Below are positions 50,987 to 61,550 of a DNA stretch of 64,000 nt, one piece after another; position 1 is the first letter of the stretch; every line of letters begins with the position of its first letter. The translations under genes were made by a program, and so were the position numbers. Below the pieces are notes generated by a model. It saw nothing but the letters and a program-made list of their open reading frames with translations, was not told where the DNA came from and searched no databases. Source of the DNA: Vanessa cardui (Eukaryota > Arthropoda > Insecta > Lepidoptera > Nymphalidae); NCBI RefSeq assembly GCF_905220365.1, contig NC_061143.1, forward strand, positions 8,866,001-8,930,000. Reading direction: 5' to 3'.

Positions 50987-51058
50987 AATGACGATTCAAA
51001 AGTGCTTATAAAAGCCTACTTGAATAAAGTTTATTTTGATTTGATTTTGATTTGATTA
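50987..51058 (+). mobile_element. LINE 3' tail (family D), very short copy
   Basis: 'aatgacgattcaaaagtgct', 'tataaaagcctacttgaata', 'aagtttattttgatttgatt' is the family's last 70 bases with the TTTGATT tail repeat. The 66-codon frame ending at 50979 just before it is not recognisable as LINE protein. Confidence 0.78.
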
Positions 51059-51144
51059 TCATTATACTCATTGGTTCTACTGGTGAGAGATGTGCGGGTT
51101 CATTTTTAACTAACAGTGCAATCGGAATAGTGGTTCAAATATTA

Positions 51145-51440
51145 TTTTTTATACGGGCATCTCGTCAAAATTCGAAGTTCACCCGCACCACATTGATGTC
51201 CGAAAATCCACAACAGCGCTATTTTTAAGACATTATCTGCCTCGCATAACCACTCTGAAGAGCCGAACCAGCTTTTGCCGGCGGTTTTTCCGAGCCGATA
51301 CGACTTGAGAATCGTCAAGGAAAGAGCGTACTCCTTCCTTAAAGGCTGGCAACGCACCTGCAAGCCCCCCGTGTTGCAGATGTCCATGGGCGGTGGTAAT
51401 CACTTTCCATCAGGCGAGCCTCCCGCTCGTTTGGCTCTAA
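51145..51440 (+). mobile_element. Family E interspersed repeat
   Basis: 'ctcgcataaccactctgaag', 'agccgaaccagcttttgccg', 'cggtttttccgagccgatac', 'gcaacgcacctgcaagcccc' and 'ccatgggcggtggtaatcac' form a GC-rich block whose 3' part recurs at 31172. The 81-codon minus-strand frame (51142-51387) is a repeat-borne shadow, of a kind often mis-annotated as a butterfly gene. Confidence 0.7.
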
Positions 51441-51534
51441 TTATGGTTTAAGGCTTTGCATGTCTGGGTACAATACTCAAACCTAGCACCGCCTTACAGA
51501 AACCTAAACTTTTGTTTCCGTTGGAAGGATAATT

Positions 51535-51700
51535 GTGCCAGTGTAACTACAGGCACAAGGGACATACCACTTTATCTTTCAAGATTGGTGGCATTTTAGC
51601 GATGTAATGGTTAATATTATTTACAGCCAGCAGTGGTTACTACTTACCAATAGTAGACCAATATCTGTCCGCCTTTAAACATAAAAAACAATTTAGAAAC
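51535..51700 (+). mobile_element. Family C repeat copy
   Basis: 'gtgccagtgtaactacaggc', 'acaagggacataccacttta', 'caagattggtggcatttt' and 'gtggttactacttaccaata' follow the plus-strand order seen at 15283. It lies just after the family E repeat. Confidence 0.75.
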
Positions 51701-51739
51701 GCTGCTAGTATTATAGATATAATTTTATGCGATTTAAGG

Positions 51740-51930
51740 ATTAGACGTTAGCTCATCGCGTTGCTCTAATAATGATTAGTGGATGCTGCATGCGCCATCA
51801 ACCACGAGCCAGTTTCCATGCGATGTTTTCCTACAACGCTTACATGACATGGGTAATAGATGAAGCACGAGAAATTTAATGATGGTTACTCGGCTTTGAA
51901 CACGTAAACCTCAACACTTTAAATCTATAT
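51740..51930 (-). mobile_element. Decayed SINE-A-like remnant
   Basis: 'gccatcaaccacgagccagt', 'gatgttttcctacaacgctt' and 'cggctttgaacacgtaaacc' recall the body and head of minus-strand SINE-A. Low identity. Confidence 0.3.
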
Positions 51931-53697
51931 ATTGACGCTGTACTAGAGTATTAAATAATAATTAAGATTAAAAGTCTTTTCTTTCTTCGTATAAGTCAAG
52001 AATGAAATACAATATCACGATTAATTTAAATTATATAAAAAGATCATTTGAACACAAAATCACACAGCTATAACTCGCGGCTTCGTGAGAGAGACTCAGA
52101 AGAATTCCGAAAAACCTTAAATAAGTCCGTTATAAAACCAAAGTAGTCAGTCTACGGAAACTTTAAAAAAGAACAAATAGTGTACACATGGGTAAATCGT
52201 TTTCATATGTTCAACTTCAAAAAACAAAGACTATTTCCCTTCCCATTTCCCTTAAAGTTAAAATTTCCAAAAACATTCTATTTACGGATTACATATAAAA
52301 TAAATTTATGCTCCAAATTAAAAATTTGTCTGTTCGTTAATAGACGTAAGCACAAACGATTTTATAAATAAAGATTCGAGTACATGTGGTTCGGACATTA
52401 CTTCATTTAGACATGAATTCCAAGAACGCTTTGCATGTAAGGCAGACACTTGAAAAGATTATTTGAGGAAATATAGCCTTTATGTTTTTGTAATAAGAAC
52501 AACAGGTGCATGTACATGTTTTACATGTGTCGCAATATTTGTCATTACGTTGTAAATGTCTGTCGTTAGGAGAACGAGAGGAGAAAGAAGTGTTTTAGTT
52601 CCGCGCCAGTGTGTTCTCGTTGATGTCGTTGTGTTTAACACTTACATATATGTACAATCTAAAATACAGGCAATGTTTTGACTTTGTTGTGGTTAAAGTT
52701 TTTGTTAGTTATCACCATTTACTTACCTGTCTGCTGTAATATGCTGTACTTAATTAAAGTTTAACGCATTTTTTTAAATAATTGTGTGCTACTTAAAGAA
52801 GGGAAATAAAATTAATAAAATACTACGTCTTATAGCATAATACGTTTTAAAATGAAATGATACTAATTTACTTTAATTAGATTACAATATTCCGATAGTT
52901 ATTATTATAATAGAGTATTTGTTTCGATTTTGATAATAGTAGTAAAATTGATTCCTTTTTGTGTTATTGGTAAAATATGTTATTTAGATGATATAAGTTT
53001 AGTATTTGTTTGGCATTTACTCGGCAGCAATTTTTCAGTAGAATTCAATTTCAGACCTTTATACTTATATTTAATTGACGTTGAAACATTATTAAATAGC
53101 TCTTATACCTTTTTGAATAAAGAAGTGTAATTAACATAGCAAAAATATTTACGTTGAGTTTGTACTCAGTGTAGGTTTAATTTTGCTTAAAATTACGCTA
53201 GCACTTGACAGTATCCAATTCGGAGACAGCAACACGAATGTCGACTTTGTTTAGGCCGACGACCGAGGTTTTCACACCGTCCCATCTGACTCAGTCGGTC
53301 AAACAAAGGGGTTTTTGTACTAATGTAAATTTTTATTATCCTCTCACTTAACATGCAGATTGTGAACTTAAAGAACCACCGATTGAAACTTTCAAAATGT
53401 CCACAAAACAATGCGTGGTCTCAAAAACTGTTATTAATGTCGATGATCATTATTATTTTTTTTTCGTTCGCGTTACGTGTGTTTAAATGCTTTGACATGT
53501 GACAGGTTTTTTTTTTATTATTGTTTTGCATAATTTTTACACGGTCACCGTTGCTCAATTGGTGGTGCTATGTAACATTATTTTTAACGAATAAAATTGT
53601 TTCATATGATTTTTTTTATGTTGGTTATATTTTTATAATTAAGGATTAGTAAAAGTTGTCTATTCATCTGCAATATACATAGGTATATAGCTAGTTA

Positions 53698-53845
53698 GAA
53701 AAAAAAGTGACTCGCTGAGTTTCTTTCGCCGGTTCTTCTCAGGTTCTGTGTGTTTCCTTTTCCGAATCGGTGGTAGTGTTTATTTGTCTATCAATCAGTG
53801 AGTGTAATGTCTCCATAACGAATAAAGGAGTTTGAGTTGGACTTG
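53698..53845 (+). mobile_element. LINE 3' end, family D-related
   Basis: 'gtgactcgctgagtttcttt', 'cgccggttcttctcaggttc', 'ccgaatcggtggtagtgttt' and 'gaataaaggagtttgagttg' match family D in order but with a different tail, so this is a subfamily. Confidence 0.65.
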
Positions 53846-54084
53846 TGTAATATTTCATTTATGATTATAAGCAATACTTACCGGCGTAGCTCTGCTTAGA
53901 TGGATACTTTACAATTGTTATATCGCCCAATAGTAAAAATTTGCTATTTTGTTTCATATTCGTTAAAGTACGAATTTCTATGAACCGTGGTCGCCACTGA
54001 CCATGATATAGCCCATTTGCTCACCTTAATAGTAAACTTATAAAACTATGACATTTACATTAATTATATGTATTTAAGATCTTG

Positions 54085-54335
54085 AAAGTAAAGTTTTGTT
54101 GATCCAGGTCACAAAATTTGTCACTCGACCTCTGCAAGGTTTATCATGCAAGCTGTTAATAAAGCCAAGGTTAATTCGAGTCAATTTAATGGCAGTACAT
54201 AAGCAAAGTCGGGGCGGAGGCATAGTTAGCACAAAGTTGACAATTGCACGTCTACATTGCGATATATAATGGCGCCGAGTGACGTCTCGCTTCCACCTTT
54301 GAATGGCTGCGCTTTGCATTTCAAATGCATCCATT
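54085..54335. promoter_or_regulatory. Unique GC-richer block
   Basis: 'ccaaggttaattcgagtcaa', 'agcaaagtcggggcggaggc', 'aatggcgccgagtgacgtct' (CRE-like TGACGT) and 'cacctttgaatggctgcgct' (TCF-like) occur within 250 non-repetitive bases. The minus-strand 89-codon frame over it lacks a recognisable product. Confidence 0.25.
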
Positions 54336-55332
54336 GTATGCACATTTTTACTGACTTATTACTTTCTAGTACCGTTCGCAAATTACCTTTGACTTGATGG
54401 GAATCAGGTGTTTTCTGTCAGCTTTATGCTTATATATTTTTTGCTAAATAGTGATCGTAGCAATTTAAAAGATAATTTCAACAGTATGTGTACCTACTTA
54501 TCCTTACTTTAAATTGTAATGAAAATATACAATAGTTTGCAATGACTTCTTTCTTAAAAGAAGGACTGTAATTCCTCGTAGGTATTACATTTTTAATTTC
54601 GATAATTAATTCAGGGCGATACATAAATTAACTGAAAAACTATTTTTAGAAATATATATCGTACGTTAAAAATCTTTGGCAAATCAGAAAAAGGATAATA
54701 AAAAAATAAAATTAAAAAAAATAATAACAGGAGAATGATTTGTTAGGCTTGTTAAGCCTAAAAATTTTATTGTCCTGTAAGTCCTACAAGCACATTTATT
54801 TTTGTTTTTAAAAAATACCCAGATCTCACTTACATTTTTGTGCCAACGGTACTTCGGTAACGAAGCGGGTTCAGCATCAAATCGTCTTACGAAGTAGTTT
54901 TGTTTAAATTGTGACTGATGCACCCCGTTAGACATACAGCTAGGTTAAAGGGCCTGAGTTTTATCGAGTATTTTTATATGATGTCGAACCTTCAATCTAA
55001 ACACATACTTAAGTCACTGACGAAATATTTAGAAGGCTAATCATAATTACATCTTGCTATATGTGCATGTATGAAATAAACGAATGAAATTTTAATTTTG
55101 TACATTTTAATCGATGTGCCATTGAAGGAATACCTCCTGGATCAAATTTTGACTCATCGTTACTGTTTTATAATCTAATAGGATGAGAGAGTAGGCAGAC
55201 GATGACCAACGAAAATCAATTACCTTAAAATTAAGTCAATGATACTTGAAATAAAAATAAAATATTATTAGACTACCATTGTGTCCTTGCCAAAAAATAT
55301 ATTTTTTTTGTTTTTACATGTATTTTCTGTCT

Positions 55333-55391
55333 AAGGGAGAGGAGGCCTTTAGCCCAGCTGTGGAATTTACTGGCTGTTGTTGTTATTGTTG
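55333..55391 (+). mobile_element. Very short 5'-truncated SINE-A with target duplication
   Basis: Only the last 59 bases are present ('aagggagaggaggcctttag', 'cccagctgtggaatttactg', 'gctgttgttgttattgtt'). TTTCTGTCT lies at 55324-55332 and 55392-55400, so this is a true truncated insertion. Confidence 0.85.
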
Positions 55392-55882
55392 TTTCTGTCT
55401 GCCCTAAAGCTATAACCAACTATAATGAAACCTAAATAACTCGTCTATTGTCCGGCCTTAAAAAACCTGAAACTTTAGATCATTATCATCATTATACAGA
55501 AGCCTCTGGTACCGCCTCCATATGTAAATAACCATATGCAATACCAAAACAATCATAAGCAGGTTTCAAGCTGACGTAGCTAGACGGTCGTAAAGTGTAA
55601 TTTGTGTCACAAATAAAACAATGTAATAAATATAATTATGCATAACGCGAAACTCCAAGTTGTGTAACGTACTCTCGAATAACGCGACTGACAATTAAAA
55701 GTTCTAAGATACAACAGAAGGAAATGAAAGTCTGTGTGGATTTTGCTAATTACTCTATGGGCGTTAGTGGCTTAACCTGGATTCTGTTTGTTTCCGTAAT
55801 CTCTATAATGTTCTTTGAAACATTTTATAACTCGTGACGTAATTATCATATCAGATTAAGAGTTATGAGAGAAAAATTGGAT

Positions 55883-55918
55883 CTATTGCTCACCAAGCAG
55901 CGGCTTAGTGAGCAATAG
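55883..55918. repeat. Near-perfect hairpin, 16-nt arms, 4-nt loop
   Basis: CTATTGCTCACCAAGC (55883-55898) pairs with GCTTAGTGAGCAATAG (55903-55918) with one mismatch; the loop is AGCG. It lies ten bases left of the hAT-like element. Confidence 0.85.
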
Positions 55919-55928
55919 AGGAGACAGG

Positions 55929-56172
55929 CAGTGGTGCAGTTATGGTAGGGTCAGGAAGTGCAGTGCACCAGGGCCCCGGAGTTCAGGGGCCCTCTAAACT
56001 AAACCTTAAGCTTCTGAAGCTAGAAAATCACGATTCTGCGCACAAGATTTCTTATTTGGTATGTATAATTTAAGCTTGAAGTTTATTAGTTAAAAAGGCA
56101 TGGGATAGAGGGGGTGAGGATCCGATTCTTTTTATATACATCGCGGCTCTTCCTCACCTAGCTACTCCACTG
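55929..56172. mobile_element. Short hAT-like element with 8-bp target duplications
   Basis: GAGACAGG occurs exactly at 55921-55928 and 56173-56180. The ends CAGTGGTGCAGTTATGG and (inverted) CAGTGGAGTAGCTAGG are imperfect inverted repeats of the CAGTGGCGTAGCTAGG type common to hAT elements. At 244 bp it has no transposase and would depend on another copy. The interior has 'ccagggccccggagttcagg' and 'cctctaaactaaacc'. Confidence 0.9.
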
Positions 56173-56558
56173 GAGACAGGTATCCTTTTCTGTAGTCACC
56201 AGGTCCAAACAACAGTTTCAAAATTAACACAATCTAATCTGAAGAAAACGCGACGAAGCTCGTCAGGATTTGTATCCACGATGTTTTTTTATCATCTACA
56301 GACATATTCTAATTCATAACAACGCATAACGCTGCCGTGGCATAAATAAAATGCCGTGAACTGACATCTGATCTATTTCCAACTTAAAAATTGTGATCGC
56401 ATATTAATAAGAAAAAGAAATATCTATCGTCATATGTTTTCCATTTTTAGATAGCTTGATTAGTTTTGGAAATAATTTTATGTTCCTCTTATCGATAAGC
56501 TACAAACATTTTACATTTTTACCGAGTTGTTTGCTCATGGTTCATAATTTTAATTGAG

Positions 56559-56836
56559 GTGAGATGGTCCAGCGGTTAGAACGCGTGCATCTTAACCGAT
56601 GATTGCGGGTTCAAGCCCAGACAAGCACCACTGTATATATGTGCTTAATTTGTGTTTATAATTCGTCTCGTGCTTGGCGGTGAAGGAAAACATTGTGAAG
56701 AAACCTGCATTTCACCAACCCGCAGTGGAACAGCGTGGTGGAATATGTTCCAAACCCTCTCCTTAATGGAAGAGGAGGCCTTATCTCAGCAGTGAGAAAT
56801 GTACAGTCTGTTACTTTACTTTACTTTACTAGCTCA
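56559..56836 (+). mobile_element. Full-length SINE-A copy
   Basis: Head 'gtgagatggtccagcggtta', B-box 'gcgggttcaagccc', body 'gcggtgaaggaaaacattgt' and 'gtggaacagcgtggtggaat', and tail of four TTACT-type repeats. TAATTGAG at 56551-56558 and 56837-56844 is the likely target duplication. Confidence 0.9.
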
Positions 56837-57344
56837 TAATTGAGTATTGGTAGATAACTGCATTATAGATATACCACGGCAGAATGTACTTTTTTCTATT
56901 CTTAATTGCGATATAAAAATGACATTTCGTCCCTGAAACGCGACCAAATCCCTCTACGTACTCTTAAATCTTTCGCATTAAACCAAGAGGGTCTTGTAAG
57001 TCTTACGCTCGTTTTAAAATTACTTTTAGTGAGATATTGAGGGGATTTAGTTAAGTATCATGTTTTTGTTTCTATTTAATATAATAGCTGTTCCCGTGAT
57101 TTTACTTGTGCAAACTTGAATTATACATTTTTGGTATATAATATATTGACATTTTTAACATTGCCGTTTCGTAAATTCCGGTCGTTTATAAAAAATGCAT
57201 TGGTAAAAAAGGCATATTATTCGATACAAGATTTTGTAGATGACGAAAAAGCGTGGAATTAATACTTGTTGACTTCCAGACAGGATAAATTAATTTAAAT
57301 AATTGTATTAACTAACATGACTGTATTTTTTTAAATGTTGAAAA

Positions 57345-57482
57345 AGAGTAACTACTGAGTTTCTTGCCGGTTCTTCTCGGTAGAATCTACTTTCCGAACT
57401 GGTAGCTTCACTTAATTGTTTAATGACGATTCAAAAGTGCTTGTAAAAGCCCACTTGAATAAAGTTTATTTTGATTTTGACT
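57345..57482 (+). mobile_element. LINE 3' end, family D reference copy
   Basis: 'agagtaactactgagtttct', 'tgccggttcttctcggtaga', 'atctactttccgaactggta', 'gcttcacttaattg', 'aatgacgattcaaaagtgct' and the tail 'aagtttattttgattttga'. This is the cleanest copy of the family here. Confidence 0.82.
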
Positions 57483-57712
57483 GTCTGAAATGTTCATAAC
57501 ATAGAATCATAATTGCAATATAAAATATATGTGAGCTATTTACATACATGTACTTATGTAACAAATATAACTCTAATGGCGTATAGTTATATATACGTGG
57601 CTTGATTGATAAAAGTAATGTCGATAGCAAAAAAATTAAATGCGACAAGTCATTTGATAGGATCATCCATTTTTTAGATACAGCACCAAGTAGCAATCCG
57701 CATCGATCTGCT

Positions 57713-57850
57713 TTAAGTCTGAGTGAGCCAGCGTAACCACATTCATAAGAGCCATATCATCATACGACCAAAGGGATAACTTTTCTTACACCAATGTCTA
57801 TGGGTGTTATGGGGTTGTGACCTCATATCATCAGGTGCCCTATTTATCAG
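57713..57850 (+). mobile_element. Family C repeat, diverged copy
   Basis: 'tgagtgagccagcgtaacca', 'cttacaccaatgtctatggg', 'tgttatggggttgtgacctc' and 'catcaggtgccc' keep the family order. Confidence 0.65.
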
Positions 57851-58379
57851 TCCATGTACTAAAACTAAAAGAAAAGCCTTGTATTAATTACAATCAGCAA
57901 TACAAACTTTCATTAATTCTTACGAAAAAATGATCTGGGTTGTAGTTATAATATTTATCTATCTGATATTAGTTAATATTATTGTTCGCTCGATTCAGAA
58001 CGGATCAATTTTGAGAACCGTTAACTGTCAAAAATGACATTTACAGCATACACTTATATATAAGTATATATAAGTAAAGTATACTCATATCTATTTTAAA
58101 AAAATAATAATTTGTAAATCCGTATGAATATTTAACAAAAGCATAAATTTTGAATTTTTCTATGTTCAAAATTATGTGCTGTCAACAATTTCAGTGGAAG
58201 CGTAGCTTTCGAAATACTAAAAGTTTTCTTAAATAATTGTCTTTGAGAATGTATACACTTATACAAACAGATTGTTTTTGATTAATTATAATGTATTATT
58301 TAAAATAAAATTTTGGACACGACGATTAACATAAAATTTTGCGTCTTGTATAACTTAAATTTTTTGTTACAAATATTAA

Positions 58380-58515
58380 CAGGGACGCTAATGAAGAATG
58401 TCTGCGACGACTTATGATCGCGATATGGCCACGAACACGCATTTATAAAAGGAGATCACATGGCAAATTTTGGTGCACAATGTTGGCCCAACATGATTTA
58501 ATTAAACCATTTGTA
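58380..58515. promoter_or_regulatory. Unique island with homeodomain-like sites
   Basis: 'gacgctaatgaagaatgtct', 'atgatcgcgatatggccacg', 'gttggcccaacatgatttaa' and 'ttaattaaacc' form a non-repetitive block with a palindromic 'tgttggcccaaca' and an ATTTAATTAAA core. Confidence 0.25.
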
Positions 58516-58689
58516 TTTTATTTTTATTAAACTTTATTAACACAATATACTATAACTATTTGGTATGGAAATAACGTAGAAAGATTTGGAAACTTGTTCA
58601 ATTTTCAAATTCAAATTTATATGTGACTAACTGTTACAAATTAACTTAAAATATTACATTGATGTAAAAACTCTTTCTTTATAACACAC

Positions 58690-58853
58690 TTTTTCCACTT
58701 AAAAAGTAGCCTATTTTGCCTTTCTCAGGCTGTGGACTATTTATGAACCCAATCTCATTTAAATAGGTCCAGTAGTTATGACGTGAAAGCGAGATAGTTA
58801 GTCAGACAGGCAGAGTTACTTTCGCATTTATAATATTAGTATTATTATGGTGC
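58690..58853 (-). mobile_element. Helitron-like fragment, inverted
   Basis: 'gtggactatttatgaaccca', 'aaataggtccagtagttatg', 'agtcagacaggcagagttac' and 'tttataatattagta' are the inverted 5' part of the 36118 subfamily. Both extreme ends are lost. Confidence 0.6.
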
Positions 58854-59034
58854 AAAAATAACTGTGCATTTCGACAACAAATTATTACAACCGGATTTTT
58901 TTAAATTTCAATTTAACTAATTAAGCAATGAGTCGATATGACCCGGTTGCTTACCTAATCTATATGCGTAGTAACCGAAGATTACTAATAAAAAACCGTA
59001 TACATTCTTAGTTTTGTGTTTTCAATATGCACAT

Positions 59035-59165
59035 CCAATTTTGTGGTGAAGAAAAACATCTTGACGAAACCCGCAGTCAATCAGCGTGTCTCAAACCTTC
59101 TCTATGACAAAATAGTGATGTTTTGTGATGAGAACCTTTCAGTAGCAGCCCCTAATGAGGTTGTC
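59035..59165 (+). mobile_element. Decayed SINE-A body
   Basis: 'gtggtgaagaaaaacatctt', 'gacgaaacccgcagtcaatc' and 'agcgtgtctcaaaccttctc' keep the body order of SINE-A. No head or tail is recognisable. Confidence 0.45.
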
Positions 59166-59213
59166 ATCATCCTCCTGTGCTAATTAAATATTTATCATAT
59201 TTATTGATACATG

Positions 59214-59411
59214 TGGTACAGAATAGCTGAAGAAAGGGATGAGTGGAAAAGGTTGGAGGAGACCATTGCCGACTGGCAAACAGATCTACAAATGATAACC
59301 AAATAAATATATAAGTCCAAATACTTTATTTAGTTAAGTGTTAGTATTAGTTTTAAGTTCAAATTTATTATAACTTGTTTAGGGATCTGAATAAAAGGCT
59401 ATTATTATTAT
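59214..59411 (+). mobile_element. LINE 3' end with ORF2 C-terminal remnant
   Basis: The frame 59214-59306 reads WYRIAEERDEWKRLEE and then TIADWQTDLQMITK before TAA. The W-x-x-A-E-x-R-x-x-W-x-x-L-E-E pattern is typical of the last residues of non-LTR reverse-transcriptase proteins. A short 3' UTR ends 'gatctgaataaaaggctatt' plus ATT repeats. The 5' part is missing. It is a different element from the one at 11058. Confidence 0.72.
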
Positions 59412-59596
59412 ATTTAGGGAAACTACAAATTATATAACTTTTTACTTGAATTAAATCCGAAACGGGACTTCTAAATACTGCTGATATTGATATTCTTTAA
59501 AAAGATTAATGTATGGCTGTTTTCAATATAAGGGACACCTCAGATGCTGTAATTAGCATCGCATCGCCGACATAAAGACTCGCTAATACCTTTTAC

Positions 59597-59640
59597 GATG
59601 ACAATCTGTAGATAGGCATTCCTATCTGCAGATTGTCATC
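59597..59640. repeat. Near-perfect hairpin, 20-nt arms, 4-nt loop
   Basis: GATGACAATCTGTAGATAGG (59597-59616) pairs with 59621-59640 with one mismatch; the loop is CATT. It lies outside any recognised repeat. Confidence 0.9.
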
Positions 59641-60469
59641 TATTTATAAGGCTACCATCTAGCATCTAGAAAGAAGATCAATGTCAAATAGAGACATTTT
59701 ATGAAATATATCTCACATCGTAGCAGATGTAGAATAAATATTTTAGGAATGAAAAAAACATTTTTACATTCTTAATGATCGTTCGAGAGACAGAGTTTGA
59801 GATCATTATAGAATCATCATCTGAAAGATTTCTGTTTTCAAATTTTAATGCAGTTACCAGTTAAAAACACACACAATCATAATTTGTATTTATTATTGTG
59901 ATAGTTGTTAATCCAATAATAAAAAACAAATCTTATATTGTGTCGTATATAAATCTGAACCATACTCTACGATATCACAAAAACTGCATTTTCAACAAAA
60001 TTAAAGCTTAATAAGAAATATTAATTGAATAGAATTGGGTAATCTCAGTAAGATATCAATTATTTCGTTCCACCATTGAAAACAATACTATGACGAAACA
60101 TGATAGGTATTTTGATAACCAAATTCGTTAGGTTAGTTCAGGTTGATCAACCAATCAGGTTGATTCATATTAAATTCCAAAAACAAAAACTTATTGTTAA
60201 AAAAATAGAAAAACACAGAATATAGATAGATATTAAAGATTAATTCTGTATTAAGTAATGGCTGAGTCTGAAACTATATTTGTTTATATTATTCAAATTT
60301 AAAATAAATTGGAATTTTTTTTTTAAACTAAGGAGGTTTTATGGTATATAAAAAAGGATATCTTTAAAACCGCACTGTAACGAAGTAACTCAAGCAAATG
60401 TAAGTTTATTTTTTTTAAAACACCATGTATGTCTGTTCACACATACGACATAGTAAAAAATATTATCGA

Positions 60470-60705
60470 AAGTGCAATCGACCACAGGGCATGTAACATT
60501 ATGCGTCCTCTTTTTCACCGAGCGCGTCTTGTACCGTATTTGTTTCTGTCATAAATATTTAAACGAAATACTTTAATCATTTCCCTTGTATTATTTCGCT
60601 CACCCCGACTGTACGGCTGGAGGTAAAAAGTAAAGGGACCAATGTCACGGTATCATCGAAAGGTAAACTTTGTTTAACATGCCAGAGGTGTTAAACCTTT
60701 TTCTT
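60470..60705. promoter_or_regulatory. Unique block, candidate regulatory element
   Basis: 'gcaatcgaccacagggcatg' (Runx-like ACCACAG), 'accgagcgcgtcttgtaccg' and 'catgccagaggtgttaaacc' (T-box-like half site) occur in non-repetitive sequence. Confidence 0.22.
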
Positions 60706-60751
60706 TTACTTTTCTTTTTTGAATATTTCAAATTTCACAATATTGTAAGTC

Positions 60752-60975
60752 AGTAACAGCCTATAAATATTTTATTGTTGGACTAAGGCCTCCTTTAATT
60801 TTCAAGAAGTAGTTTTAATGATGGTTGATGGAAAGACATGGAGCAATCTCATTCACAACATGCAGGTTTCCTCACGAGGTTTTCCTCCGTTGCTGAGGAT
60901 GTGTTGCGTGCTTAGTGTTTGAACTCTGAATCATCGATTATGATTTACCTATTTTTGCCACTGGGCCCATCACGA
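60752..60975 (-). mobile_element. Decayed SINE-A copy
   Basis: 'cagtaacagcctataaatat', 'ttggactaaggcctccttta', 'aacatgcaggtttcctcacg', 'aatcatcgattatgatttac' and 'gccactgggcccatc' keep the full minus-strand order at low identity, so it is an old, nearly full-length copy. Confidence 0.75.
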
Positions 60976-61164
60976 CTTGTGTATATATTGTAAGTATTAT
61001 ACATATTATATGTATATTGCCTATAAAGTTAGACTTATCAAAGACATTATTTATCAGTAGAAAACGTATTATACCTTCTTTATCTGTCATTGCATTTCAA
61101 TTATACAAAATATTAAAATAGTTGTTATTCTTGGCTTTACTCGCGTTTTAAGGGTTATTAGGTA

Positions 61165-61276
61165 TTTGGCATAAAATGTAGCCTATGTACGTCCTTGGGC
61201 TTCACGCTTGCCAAACGTCGTACAGCTATCAGATAGATAGACAGACAAAGTTACTTTTGCATTTATAATATTAGTA
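61165..61276 (-). mobile_element. Helitron-like fragment, inverted
   Basis: 'atgtagcctatgtacgtcct', 'cgtacagctatcagatagat', 'agacagacaaagttactttt' and 'tttataatattagtata' parallel 58690-58853. Confidence 0.6.
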
Positions 61277-61449
61277 TACATTGTCAAATATATTTTCTTA
61301 CTGTTGTATATCCTGATTGAATTAAATTAAAACTTATTGACTGTAGAGATTGGAACTTAATACTTGTATTCATTTTTCTCTCAAAATATTTAAAACACCT
61401 TTTAAACAGAAAAGTCGGTTGCAAAGAAAGCTTCTACAATTCTTCAATG

Positions 61450-61550
61450 TACTTCGGCCCTGACGCATACGTCTCTCACTTCGCATAAATCCTCATTAAG
61501 CGCCCCCGGGTTTATGAGCAGGTCCCACTGCGATAGTAAACCGACTTATT
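61450..61550. promoter_or_regulatory. Unique island with Hox-like sites
   Basis: 'cacttcgcataaatcctcat' and 'cccgggtttatgagcaggtc' each carry an ATAAA/TTTAT-type core as used by posterior Hox or Cdx proteins, in opposite orientations around 'taagcgcccc'. Non-repetitive. Confidence 0.25.

Noticed and set aside
51142..51387. 81-codon minus-strand frame
   Set aside because: It falls in a family E repeat whose 3' part recurs at 31172; a repeat shadow rather than a gene.
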